The notes beneath the pieces are model-generated. The model saw only the letters and a program-made list of their open reading frames with translations. It did not search any database and was not told the origin of the DNA. From the NCBI GenBank assembly GCA_947479475.1, contig CANJZW010000039.1:1-40600 (forward strand): DNA of 40,600 nucleotides. The letters run 5' to 3'. Made by a program: the position numbers and the translations under genes. Positions within the stretch are counted from its first letter, which is position 1. The number at the start of each line of letters is the position of its first letter. This DNA is from Chthoniobacteraceae bacterium. Its GTDB lineage: Bacteria; Verrucomicrobiota; Verrucomicrobiia; Chthoniobacterales; Chthoniobacteraceae. Positions 27,536 to 35,986 of the stretch are shown in pieces.

Positions 27536-27557
27536 AAAAAGCCCGGCCGGGCCTTTC
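27536..27557 (-). terminator. Terminator-like hairpin between the DUF1501 and PSCyt1 genes
   Basis: The 12-base palindrome GCCCGGCCGGGC (27541-27552) is flanked so that, on the minus strand, GAAAG on one side can pair with CTTTTTC on the other. This gives about eight stem pairs around a four-base loop, and the right arm runs into a T5 tract. It sits after the DUF1501 stop and only about 25 bases before the ATG of the downstream gene, so it could reduce rather than abolish read-through within the pair. Confidence 0.5.
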
Positions 27558-27570
27558 GAATAACAAACGC

Positions 27571-29040
27571 TTAGGCTATGATTTCTTTCGCGACGTTGCC
27601 AAAGTTGTCCGTGAGGCGGAATTCACGACCGTTGTAAGTATAGGTCAGCTTGGTGTGGTCGAATCCAAGAAGCTGCAAAATCGTCGCGTGCAAGTCGTGA
27701 ATGTGCATCCTGTTTTCGACAGCGCGGCCTCCAAACTCGTCGGTGCCTCCATAGGTCTGGCCGCCCTTCACTCCACCACCCGCCATCCAGGAAACCATCG
27801 CGTTGCCGTTGTGATCACGCCCGGGCGAACCCGCGCCGCCGCCGCCCGAGGTCACCGTGCGACCAAATTCGCCGCCCCAAATCACCAGCGTGGAATCCAA
27901 CATCCCGCGCTCCTTGAGATCGGTGAGAAGCGCAGCCGCAGGCCCATCCACAGCGGCTGCCGCGTCTCTGGCCTTGGTAGCAAGCCCGTCGTGGTGATCC
28001 CAATTGCCGGTGGCCACCTGAACAAACCGCACACCCCGTTCCACAAGCCGACGGGCAACCAACATCCTGGATCCTGTGTCTTTCATCGCCCTGGCACTCG
28101 CTGAGTAAGCACCGGTTGCAGGGCCCATGTACCTCTCGCGCATTGCCTCGGATTCCTTCGAAATATCAAACGCATCCGTGGCTTCCGTCTGCATTTTGAA
28201 GGCAATTTCGAAGGCTTCGATGCGGGCCTCGAGTTGCGAATCCCGCTGCAGCATCGCGGCGTGCTCTCTGTTGGATTGTTTCGCAAAATCAATCTGCCGC
28301 CGCTGCCGGTCCAGCGTGCTAAATTCGCTGCTAATGTTGGCCAAAATCGTCGAAAGTTTCTCCTTCGGATCGAAATTGACATTACACCCCTGATAAATGC
28401 CCGGAAGAAAAGCGCACTGCCGGAAATTGGGGTTTCCTCCCAGCGTAATGAACCCAGGCATATTCTGGTTCACACTGCCAAGACCATAGGTCACCCACGA
28501 TCCAAGACTCGGCTTTGGAAGCTGTGGCGACCCAGTGTTTAACATTCTGCCCGCGATCTCGTGATCGGGTATCTCCGTGAACAACGACTTGATCACCGTC
28601 ATCTCGTCCACATGTTTGGCCAGCTCCGGAAAAATCTCGCTCACCTCGATTCCAGACTTCCCGCTTTTCGCAAATTTGAAGGGCGAGGCAAACGCCAGCC
28701 CTTCGTAACCCGGAATTTTTTTCCCGTTCGCCTTTTCCAACTCAGGCTTGTAATCCCAGGTGTCTACGGTCGACGGAGCACCCCCTGCATAAATTTGAAT
28801 GACCGCCTTTGCCTTGACGGGAAAATGCGGAGCCTTGGGCATTAGCGGCCCGCCCCCAGTCGCCGCAGCGTTTAAGTCAAAAGGGTTGATCCCGAAAAGC
28901 GCAGCCAGACTTAAACCACCAAACCCCAAGCCGTTCCGCACAAGAAAGTCGCGGCGCGACGCAAACCCCGCCAGATCCGGGTGAATGAGAGAAGAACTGT
29001 CAGGGCCGAAGGTGCAGGGTTGGGAGGAGTTTGTTTTCAT
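27571..29040 (-). CDS. Tat-exported DUF1501 protein
   Basis: A 489-residue protein of the DUF1501 family, whose fold is related to the alkaline phosphatase/sulfatase superfamily. The N-terminus has a twin-arginine signal, SRRDFLVRNGLGFGGLSLAA, near residues 28-47, so it is exported folded, perhaps with a bound cofactor. AGGAPSTVDTWDYKPEL is a typical first motif, and ERGMLDSTLVIWGGEFGRT followed by GRDHNGNAM in the C-terminal part is the conserved metal-site-like region. PVC bacteria carry many copies next to DUF1549/DUF1553 partners, exactly as here. The physiological substrate is not established. Confidence 0.92.
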   Translation of the reverse strand: MKTNSSQPCTFGPDSSSLIHPDLAGFASRRDFLVRNGLGFGGLSLAALFGINPFDLNAAATGGGPLMPKAPHFPVKAKAVIQIYAGGAPSTVDTWDYKPELEKANGKKIPGYEGLAFASPFKFAKSGKSGIEVSEIFPELAKHVDEMTVIKSLFTEIPDHEIAGRMLNTGSPQLPKPSLGSWVTYGLGSVNQNMPGFITLGGNPNFRQCAFLPGIYQGCNVNFDPKEKLSTILANISSEFSTLDRQRRQIDFAKQSNREHAAMLQRDSQLEARIEAFEIAFKMQTEATDAFDISKESEAMRERYMGPATGAYSASARAMKDTGSRMLVARRLVERGVRFVQVATGNWDHHDGLATKARDAAAAVDGPAAALLTDLKERGMLDSTLVIWGGEFGRTVTSGGGGAGSPGRDHNGNAMVSWMAGGGVKGGQTYGGTDEFGGRAVENRMHIHDLHATILQLLGFDHTKLTYTYNGREFRLTDNFGNVAKEIIA

Positions 29041-29147
29041 AAAACGGCGACTTACAACCCTTCGAACGTGAGCAGGATTCGTGCCGTTGGCGCGCGTTCA
29101 GGCTGTTCCCTCTCCGAAGAACGACTCAAAACCCGCAGGAACTCTCC

Positions 29148-32100
29148 CTAGCGCACCCCGATCTCAAGAACGCCCCGCAACCCTGCGGGCCGCCCCGGAA
29201 TCGTGCACAAATACTCGTATTTGCCCGGTTTGAGCGGCGCCTTCAGCGCCAAAATCTGACGCTCCCCCGGCCCGACAACCTTCGTCGCAGCCAAAACCCC
29301 AGGATGATTGGGCACGAAAAGCCGCCCCTCAGCGTCCTCTTCAACCGGCGACATCCGCCCTGCGGCCAGAAGCACCTCTTCCTTTGCGCCAGGCCCCAGC
29401 AAAACAAAGTTTTGAGGAAGCGCGTCGGTGTTTTCAAACACCAACTCGAAAGCCTGACCAGGCGCCAATGAGAGGAGGTTCGTATCGTAGCGCCCCTCTC
29501 CAAAAACAGTGCGTACCACACACACGGCCGGCTTAAATTCGCGCAACTTTCGGGCTGCCAGCGTTGTTTGAGCCTCCAACCTGACCGCGAGGCTGCGCGC
29601 CACCTGCAGCGTGGCAGCAAATTGCGACTGCGTGCGCTCCTTTTCAGGAACCGAAGCCAACCAATGACTAAGCGCCGCCACAACCGGACCCAACCCCCCA
29701 AGCTCTCCAGCCCGCTCCCCGCCCATCGCTTTCCCGGAAAGCTGCGCAATCGCCTGCGTCGCTCCCGGAATAAACCGCCCGCGAAGGATCTGCGCCGCCA
29801 GAACGTCAAAGTTTTTCATCTCGAAGGCGGCGCCCGTCAAAGGCAAGGCCCGCAACGCGGCGAGGCACAATTCCTCCGGCCCCTGATTATCTTCGAGCAC
29901 CTCCACAATCAGAGGCCTCATTCGGCTCCGAACACCCGCATCGCCCACCAGCGGGAGCGCGGATAGTAACTCCACCTGCCGTTGCGGTGCTTTTGCCAAC
30001 TGCCCCCACAGCCGCGCCCGGTCCGACGCGCTCACCAACAACGCGGCGTGCGCCAGCGCTCGCACACGAGGCGCCTGGCTCCGCTCCGCCAGTTTCTCGA
30101 TGGCCTCCGTCGCCGCAGTCAATTCCGAGACCGGACTCTTGAGCAGAAGCCCGCCCAGGGCCTCAGCGAGGGGCGCGCCCAGGAGGCCCACGGCTTCAGC
30201 ACGGCCAATCGCATTGGCAATTTCAGCGGCTCTCCCAACGCCGTGCCCCTTTGAGAGCGCTTGAAACGCCGCCTCCCGCACCGCATCCGCGGTCTCCGCG
30301 CGATCCACCTGCGCCACCCAAACAGGCTCCACGCCGGGCGCCTTGGCAAGTTCGGCGGGACCCAGACGAGCCAGCACAAATTTGAGCGCCCTCGCCTCCT
30401 TGGGAATAATCATGCGGGCGGAATCGGGCTCAAGCTTCTGCAGCGTCTCCTTGGCCATCCGCTCCAAACACGCATCCAAGGGCAACCCCAGCACCGTGTG
30501 AACGATTGCCACGGCGACGGAATCGTGCGCCTTAAAACCACCCGCAGCCGCCAGAACCTCGCGCCTGACAATGGGGTCGACATCTGCCGCCAGAGGTTCG
30601 AGAAAACGCGCCGCATCAGGTATCATCCGGCCTGTCTCACGAACAATCCGGACCGCTTCGGCCCGCACTTGGGGTTCGGGTGATCCCAGAATCTCCTCCA
30701 ATAAAAGCCGGCTCGCACCCAACTCAGCCCCGTCAAACCAGCGCCTCAACCAGAGCACTTCCAAGCGCTGTTTCTCGTACGCGATGTCCTTCTTTTGCAA
30801 GCCAAGCTCCCACCCGCGCAGGGCTTCAAGCACCTCCGGTACCGGCTGTGCCGCAAGGGCGTTGCGGGCCTGCTGCCGGGCCCCCGGCTCGGACGACTTC
30901 AGCCGTTCCAGCAGCCCGGCAATTCCCTCCCCAGACGATTTCGCTCCCTCCACAATCGGATGACTTTCGGAAATCACCCGGTAAATCCGGCCCCGGTCCC
31001 CGGTGCCCTCGCCGAATACAAGCGCCCCGTCCGGCGCAAAACTGAGCGCCAAAGGAAAGAAATCCGAGTCTTTGGCCGTCACAAGATTGAATCCTCCGCG
31101 AACGCTTAAAGCAGCCCCCTCCGCCCTCACCTCTCCCATCTTGAGCCCGGCAATGCCCTTGGAAGCTCCCACCACAAGCCGCCCCTGCCATTCCGCTGGA
31201 AAACGTCCGCTTTCCATCACCACCGCGCTGGTCACGCCAAGAGGCGCCTCCGGCCAAAAGGGCTGCCACCGCCCTCGAGCCACGTCAAAAAGGTCCCTTC
31301 CCCAAGCATCCAAAACACTCCCCCTCCAATCCGAATCTGCAACGACCGTGGCGCCTGCCAGTACTTCCAACCGCCCAGTGGCCGGCTCAAACCGGTACAC
31401 ACCACCGCGCGCATCGCTCACTCCCAGCCCTGTCTCAACCCTGCCCGCATGGGGCAGATCGTGCACAATCACGCCGCCTTTGGGATCCAAAACCATTCTC
31501 CGGGCAAACTCTCCCTCCCCTGCAACTCCAAGACCCGACAAAACCCGCCGCAGCTCCGTTGCCTTTCGCAAACCCACCGGATCGCGCAGCAACCAAAGAT
31601 CCGATCCCTGCTGCAATAAGACGCCATCCCGGTACAGCACAAAGCTGGAAGCCTGCGCGAGTCCGTCCGCAAAAACGGTGCAGCGGTCCGCCCTCGCATC
31701 CCCGTCGGAATCCTCAAAAAACAGAAGCCGCCTCATCCCCTCTTTTTCCGAAGCACACAAAACCCAGAGGTGACCCGCAGCGTCCCACTCCATCTGGAAC
31801 GGCTGCCGCAGCTCGGGGAACTCAACCTCAGAAGCAAACACACTAGCGCTCAGTCCTGCGGCGAGCTCAAAGGGCAGTTCTTTTGCAACGGCCTCCGCTG
31901 CTCCGATGCGCTCTCTGGTCTGCCCAGCAAGGCCTCGCCCAGAGGCGTTTTCCAACCCGCTAATTTCCGGAGCGGGCCGTCCAAAAAGCCCCTCGTAAAT
32001 CACGGGGGCGAGCAACCGGTGCGCCTCGGCCGTCAAAAATCCCCCATTCACAGTCAGCGCGCTTTGTGGTGCCCCCCAACGTTTTGGCAACAACGCCGAA

Positions 32101-32870
32101 CGCTGAGGGCCAGTCGCGAAAAGCTTTTCTGTGGCGCCGTATAAATCAAAAAATAGGATCCCCTCTTCTTTCGCAAAACCAGCCATTGCCTCGGAATAAA
32201 GCTTCAAATCGGCATTCACCTGAGCGCCCTCCTTTGAAAACCACTCCAGAAGCCTCTCCCGCGCCGGCGGACCAAATAAAACCAACCGCACGGGCATCTT
32301 CTCCGCGGCGCGTTGATTGCGGACGCCTTTCACAAAAGCGGCCAAGTCGCGAAGGAACGGGGCAAGGCCCCCTTCCCCGGCGGAAGCTTCCACGGCGCCG
32401 TAAAAAGCGAAAATCACGTCCGCTTTTACAGCCTGAACTCGCGCCGCGAGGGATGTCGCGCCTTCCTTCCCCCCAGAAACCGCGTCTCCGGCAAAAGCCT
32501 GATTTACAAAAGTGACCGTGCCTTCAGAAACAGCGGACTGCAGCTGGGCGGGGAGAAACCCGTCCTCGAACATGGCCTGCCCCACACCACTTCCGAAAAT
32601 TGCAATGCGTTCTCCGGCACGAAGCTCCAGCACCTCTTTCACCGGCGAAACCGGGCCGTCCACAACCGCTCCTGCAGACGTGACAGCTCCAAAAGCCGCT
32701 GCGGGCCGGGTTTGAACTTCAGGCGCGTTCCCGCTCCGCGCGTCAGAACTGTCAGCCGTCTGCCCGTTAAGGGCGGGACACAAAGCTAAAAACAGGGCAG
32801 CAAGCAGCGGATAAGACCGTTTTGTATTCCGGAGCAAGCGAGAGGGATAAGCGAACAGACAGGAGCACAT
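29148..32870 (-). CDS. Large secreted PVC-type protein: SGNH-like + beta-propeller + HEAT + cupredoxin-like
   Basis: A 1240-residue protein with a signal sequence (SYPLLAALFLALCPALNGQ near residue 19). About residues 80-290 resemble an SGNH/GDSL hydrolase but have FGSGVG where the Ser-bearing GDS motif belongs, so it is probably inactive. Residues of about 330-650 resemble the beta-propeller of PVC 'membrane-bound dehydrogenase' proteins (MEWDAAGHLWVLC, FFEDSDGDARADR). HEAT-like repeats follow to about residue 1100. The last about 110 residues look like a cupredoxin, but three of the four expected copper ligands are changed (Gln1153, Arg1227, Leu1231; Cys1222 is kept). Relatives often end in a CxxCH haem domain, which is absent here. 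It lies 107 bases upstream of the DUF1501 gene on the same strand, so they may be expressed together. The function is unknown. Confidence 0.8.
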   Translation of the reverse strand: MCSCLFAYPSRLLRNTKRSYPLLAALFLALCPALNGQTADSSDARSGNAPEVQTRPAAAFGAVTSAGAVVDGPVSPVKEVLELRAGERIAIFGSGVGQAMFEDGFLPAQLQSAVSEGTVTFVNQAFAGDAVSGGKEGATSLAARVQAVKADVIFAFYGAVEASAGEGGLAPFLRDLAAFVKGVRNQRAAEKMPVRLVLFGPPARERLLEWFSKEGAQVNADLKLYSEAMAGFAKEEGILFFDLYGATEKLFATGPQRSALLPKRWGAPQSALTVNGGFLTAEAHRLLAPVIYEGLFGRPAPEISGLENASGRGLAGQTRERIGAAEAVAKELPFELAAGLSASVFASEVEFPELRQPFQMEWDAAGHLWVLCASEKEGMRRLLFFEDSDGDARADRCTVFADGLAQASSFVLYRDGVLLQQGSDLWLLRDPVGLRKATELRRVLSGLGVAGEGEFARRMVLDPKGGVIVHDLPHAGRVETGLGVSDARGGVYRFEPATGRLEVLAGATVVADSDWRGSVLDAWGRDLFDVARGRWQPFWPEAPLGVTSAVVMESGRFPAEWQGRLVVGASKGIAGLKMGEVRAEGAALSVRGGFNLVTAKDSDFFPLALSFAPDGALVFGEGTGDRGRIYRVISESHPIVEGAKSSGEGIAGLLERLKSSEPGARQQARNALAAQPVPEVLEALRGWELGLQKKDIAYEKQRLEVLWLRRWFDGAELGASRLLLEEILGSPEPQVRAEAVRIVRETGRMIPDAARFLEPLAADVDPIVRREVLAAAGGFKAHDSVAVAIVHTVLGLPLDACLERMAKETLQKLEPDSARMIIPKEARALKFVLARLGPAELAKAPGVEPVWVAQVDRAETADAVREAAFQALSKGHGVGRAAEIANAIGRAEAVGLLGAPLAEALGGLLLKSPVSELTAATEAIEKLAERSQAPRVRALAHAALLVSASDRARLWGQLAKAPQRQVELLSALPLVGDAGVRSRMRPLIVEVLEDNQGPEELCLAALRALPLTGAAFEMKNFDVLAAQILRGRFIPGATQAIAQLSGKAMGGERAGELGGLGPVVAALSHWLASVPEKERTQSQFAATLQVARSLAVRLEAQTTLAARKLREFKPAVCVVRTVFGEGRYDTNLLSLAPGQAFELVFENTDALPQNFVLLGPGAKEEVLLAAGRMSPVEEDAEGRLFVPNHPGVLAATKVVGPGERQILALKAPLKPGKYEYLCTIPGRPAGLRGVLEIGVR

Positions 32871-33098
32871 AGGGCAAAGATTTGGTCGCTATAGTGCGCC
32901 AGTTGGAGGGCCGGTTGACCAGAACTGAAAACAGAGAAACGCATTGTTTTCGAAAAAGAGGGATCGCAAGCCTCCTTCCATCGGCGCGCAGCGGCCTTCT
33001 CTAAGTTTAAAGGCCACGGCCCCTCCACGCTTACCCCATGAAAAAAACACCGGACAATTCGAAAGACGTCGCAGAAGCGGTGACCTCTCAACAGCGGT
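32871..33098. other. Intergenic region before the propeller/cupredoxin protein
   Basis: A 228-base gap between two minus-strand genes. No gene, strong hairpin or repeat was found. It probably holds the promoter of the gene at 29148-32870, but no confident -35/-10 pair could be assigned. Confidence 0.35.
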
Positions 33099-35366
33099 TC
33101 ACCGAGCCAGACGCTCGACCCACTGTTCCAGCATTTCACGCTGCTCTTCCCGGCTCCCCTCAGGAAGATGCTCCAACAACCAACCGACATCCGCACGCGC
33201 GCCGCGCCTATCTCCTGCCCGTTCCCGCAGCATCGCCCGACTCACTCGCTCCCGTGCCGCCTCGGGGTCGATCGCCAACAGCAGATCCAAGTAAGGCAGC
33301 GCTTCCCTCGCCGGGCTGCGCGTTTCGATCAAGGGCCCCAGAAGGTTCCGGATCATGCGCAAAATAATCTCCCGGTTCGTTGCGGGCGTCCGTGCTTTTT
33401 TGGAGACGATGCCATCCTCGCTGACCAACGCGGCCGCCTCCTCCAAACTCAGTTCCTTGCCTCCGTCGTAAACGTCCAAAAATGAAAACTCCCCAGCCGC
33501 ATCCTCGCGGAATCCCACCATGAAGCGGCCCGGCAAGGGAATACCCTCCACCTCCTTGAGTCCCAACTGCCGCGCCAGCTCAAGATAAACAACGGAGAGT
33601 GTGATGGGCAGCCCTTCACGGTCATCGAGCACCTCGTTGACGTAACTGTTAGAGCGACTTCCATAGTCACTCCGGCTGCCGTGAAAGCCGTTCTCCTCAA
33701 AGAGATAGCGTTTCAACCGTCTCACCGCAGAGGTCGTCCCCTCAGCCAGTTCCGGTTGTCCTTTGAGCTCCTGAACCATCTGGGTAAAGCCCCGCTCATA
33801 GCTTTCCACATCCAGTTCGGGGTTGTCGTGTTTGGACAAAAGCAACGCACACCGCAGAAGCTTCGCCTTACCGTCAGGAGCCCCCAGTTCTGCAGCCAGT
33901 CGCTCCCGCACCGACCGGCGATGCACCTCGAGCCCCAAGTCCTTGAGCCGCTCCGCATCCTTTTCGAGGCTACGCCGGCGCTCCTCCAAAAGCCGGCGAC
34001 TGGCATCGGGATTACGTAAAAACTCAGACACCACCCGCTCTTTTTCGCGCTCCGTCTGAGCGCCGAGCACCAGCTCCACGGACTTCCCAATCAACTCGGC
34101 ATCCTCGGTGGTTGGTCCCTTCTCCGCGAGGTCCAGTCCCACTCTGAATTTCTTAAATCCCGCCTCGGTTGTTCGGAATTTACACAATCCAACGCTGCCT
34201 CCACGCAAACCGCCATCCTCCATCTCGAACACCTTGGTTTCATTCACAAAACATTGGAGCTGAGGGCCATTCACACGCACGCGCAGCGTGTTCCATTCCC
34301 CGGGACGGTAGGCCGGCGAGTCCTGCTCCTGCAAGATTTTCCACGAAAACACATCAGGGCCATCAAACCGCGTCAGCCGCATTTTGCCCCCGGTTGGATA
34401 GAACCCGTAATGCCGCTCCTGACCGTCTGCGCAAAACGCCAAGCCTGCGGCTCCGGACTCCTCCTGAAGGCGCACGGTGACCGTGGCCTCAAATACGTCC
34501 CGGGGCGGTTCTTCATGCCACAAACAAAGGGCGCGCCCTCCAAACCCAGTTCCGGTTTGGGAAACGTTGACCACCCCCGCACGTTGGCTCCATTGCGCAC
34601 CCATCAGGGTTTTCCAAAAACGCGAATTGAGCACTCCGATGGTCAGCCACCTTTCCATAGGAATCGGGTTCGGTTTGGCAAGAAGCAGTTTGAGCGCATT
34701 CACCGGCATCGCAAAACCCAGGTTCTCCGACAATGCCGACTTCAGCGTCAGCAACCCCAACACTCGCCCTTGCCTGTCCAAGAGCGGCCCCCCACTATTC
34801 CCCTGCTCAATCGGAACCGCCACCTGCAACATCGGCTGCCCTTCGATTTCCCGCTGCGGTTCGGAGATCACCCCCTCTACCACGCTGTAGGACATCCCCA
34901 TGGGATTGCCCATCGCCACAATCGGCTGGCCTTGGCGCGCCTGCGCAGAATCCGCAAGCTCCAACGACTGGAGGCCCTTTGTTGTGACGCGCAAAATAGC
35001 CAGATCCAAACGCGAATCACTCGCAACCACTTCACTCACTTCATGCTGCCGGCCATCACTTGTCTCCACCTTGATGCGGCGCCCCTCTCCAATCACATGC
35101 CGGTTCGTCGCAATCAACCCCTCCGAACTGATCACAAACCCACTGCCAATTCCATAGGCGCCTTCCCTCCCGACTTGGGTGATTTTCACCAAAGAGGGAC
35201 GCACAAATTCTGCGATTTCGGACACGCTCCGATCTCTCGATGCGGCCTCAGTCCCAGCCGGGGCGCTCGATGGTGTCGCGGGCGCATCGACACGGTTGGC
35301 AGTAGCCGTCGAGGCGCAGGCATTCGCCAAAACTGCCACGATCAAAAGGCACGGCACGGTTCGCAT
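33099..35366 (-). CDS. HtrA-like serine protease fused to a jelly-roll and a SirB1-like domain
   Basis: A 755-residue exported protein; the N-terminus is a signal peptide (VPCLLIVAVLANACAS), and a lipoprotein Cys at residue 17 is possible but the box is weak. Residues of about 45-230 are a trypsin-like HtrA domain with His90 (ATNRHVI), Asp121 (RLDLAIL) and Ser191 (QGNSGGPL), so the triad is complete. No PDZ domain follows. Residues of about 245-410 look like a concanavalin/DUF1080-type jelly-roll. Residues of about 490-700 match the SirB1/transglutaminase-like family (EENGFHG, NSYVNEVLDDREGLPITLSV), but the usual PGHF reads PGRF (Arg614). A TPR-like tail ends the protein. The combination is unusual; the role may be protein quality control or proteolytic processing in the periplasm. 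Confidence 0.82.
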   Translation of the reverse strand: MRTVPCLLIVAVLANACASTATANRVDAPATPSSAPAGTEAASRDRSVSEIAEFVRPSLVKITQVGREGAYGIGSGFVISSEGLIATNRHVIGEGRRIKVETSDGRQHEVSEVVASDSRLDLAILRVTTKGLQSLELADSAQARQGQPIVAMGNPMGMSYSVVEGVISEPQREIEGQPMLQVAVPIEQGNSGGPLLDRQGRVLGLLTLKSALSENLGFAMPVNALKLLLAKPNPIPMERWLTIGVLNSRFWKTLMGAQWSQRAGVVNVSQTGTGFGGRALCLWHEEPPRDVFEATVTVRLQEESGAAGLAFCADGQERHYGFYPTGGKMRLTRFDGPDVFSWKILQEQDSPAYRPGEWNTLRVRVNGPQLQCFVNETKVFEMEDGGLRGGSVGLCKFRTTEAGFKKFRVGLDLAEKGPTTEDAELIGKSVELVLGAQTEREKERVVSEFLRNPDASRRLLEERRRSLEKDAERLKDLGLEVHRRSVRERLAAELGAPDGKAKLLRCALLLSKHDNPELDVESYERGFTQMVQELKGQPELAEGTTSAVRRLKRYLFEENGFHGSRSDYGSRSNSYVNEVLDDREGLPITLSVVYLELARQLGLKEVEGIPLPGRFMVGFREDAAGEFSFLDVYDGGKELSLEEAAALVSEDGIVSKKARTPATNREIILRMIRNLLGPLIETRSPAREALPYLDLLLAIDPEAARERVSRAMLRERAGDRRGARADVGWLLEHLPEGSREEQREMLEQWVERLAR

Positions 35367-35469
35367 TGGGCGAGTGTGTCAGCTTTTAAGCCACGGCCAA
35401 GCCTTGGCATGGAAGAATAGAACGGATCCGGGTCAGTTGCCGGCGGCCGGACAACGCATTGGATAAAAA

Positions 35470-35497
35470 AAAGAGCCCGACCTAAATCGGGCTCTTT
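35470..35497 (-). terminator. Intrinsic terminator of the type I secretion unit
   Basis: AAAGAGCCCGA (35470-35480), loop CCTAAA, TCGGGCTCTTT (35487-35497) is a perfect 11-bp stem. Read on the minus strand it runs straight into a T8 tract (35470 down to 35463), a textbook intrinsic terminator 27 bases after the stop of the small secreted protein gene. On the + strand the tail (TTTCTT) is weaker but could also stop transcription. Confidence 0.88.
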
Positions 35498-35523
35498 CTT
35501 AAAACAAATGTAAGTAGTGAAGA

Positions 35524-35790
35524 CTACTTGGCAGCGACGATGGTCGCCTTGCCGTGTGTGGCGTCCACCTTGACGGACTTGCCCACGAGGCCGTCCACCA
35601 AATTGGCTCCCTTAGTCGTCGGCGTGAGCGTGATCGTTGCAACCTTGGCGTCTTTGCCTTCCACCTTCAGTGTCTTGGTTTCTTTGTCGAAGGATTTGAG
35701 CGTGCCTTCTGTGGTTTCAATCTTGCCGCATCCAGCTTGTGCAGCGGAACCTAGGGCGAGAACGGCGGCAATAGTGAGGAGTTTCTTCAT
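35524..35790 (-). CDS. Small exported protein of unknown function
   Basis: An 88-residue protein. The N-terminal MKKLLTIAAVLALGSAAQA is a clear Sec signal peptide with an AQA cleavage site, leaving about 69 residues that start GCGKIETTEGTLKSFDKE. The mature part alternates short beta-type strands with Lys, Thr and Gly (TKTLKVEG, ATITLTP, GKSVKVDA, GKATIVAAK), suggesting a small beta-barrel. No family was recognised. The frame is open further upstream into the HlyD gene, but the signal peptide fixes the start at 35790. It is the last gene before the strong terminator and lies about 196 bases after the HlyD-like gene, so it may belong to the secretion unit or have its own promoter. Confidence 0.8.
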   Translation of the reverse strand: MKKLLTIAAVLALGSAAQAGCGKIETTEGTLKSFDKETKTLKVEGKDAKVATITLTPTTKGANLVDGLVGKSVKVDATHGKATIVAAK

Positions 35791-35986
35791 GATGTTTGTT
35801 TTGTTTTGGGTTGGATCCTGAAGGAATTCAACTCCTTCAGGCCTCCAGTTGGAACGATTTCGAGATTGAATCAAGCAAATATTTGCGATGGCCTTCTCCT
35901 TAATCCCTACAACTGGCCGCGTTTTTCCCGAGGCAACCCCTGGGATGCCGCCCCTCAAAGTGCCCGCCGAAAAGATCGGCACCGCT

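Noticed and set aside
34254..35420. Long plus-strand open frame (388 codons) over the HtrA-SirB1 gene
   Set aside because: It is antisense to a gene with an intact catalytic triad and conserved domains; its composition (Arg, Pro, His-rich) is typical of a shadow frame.
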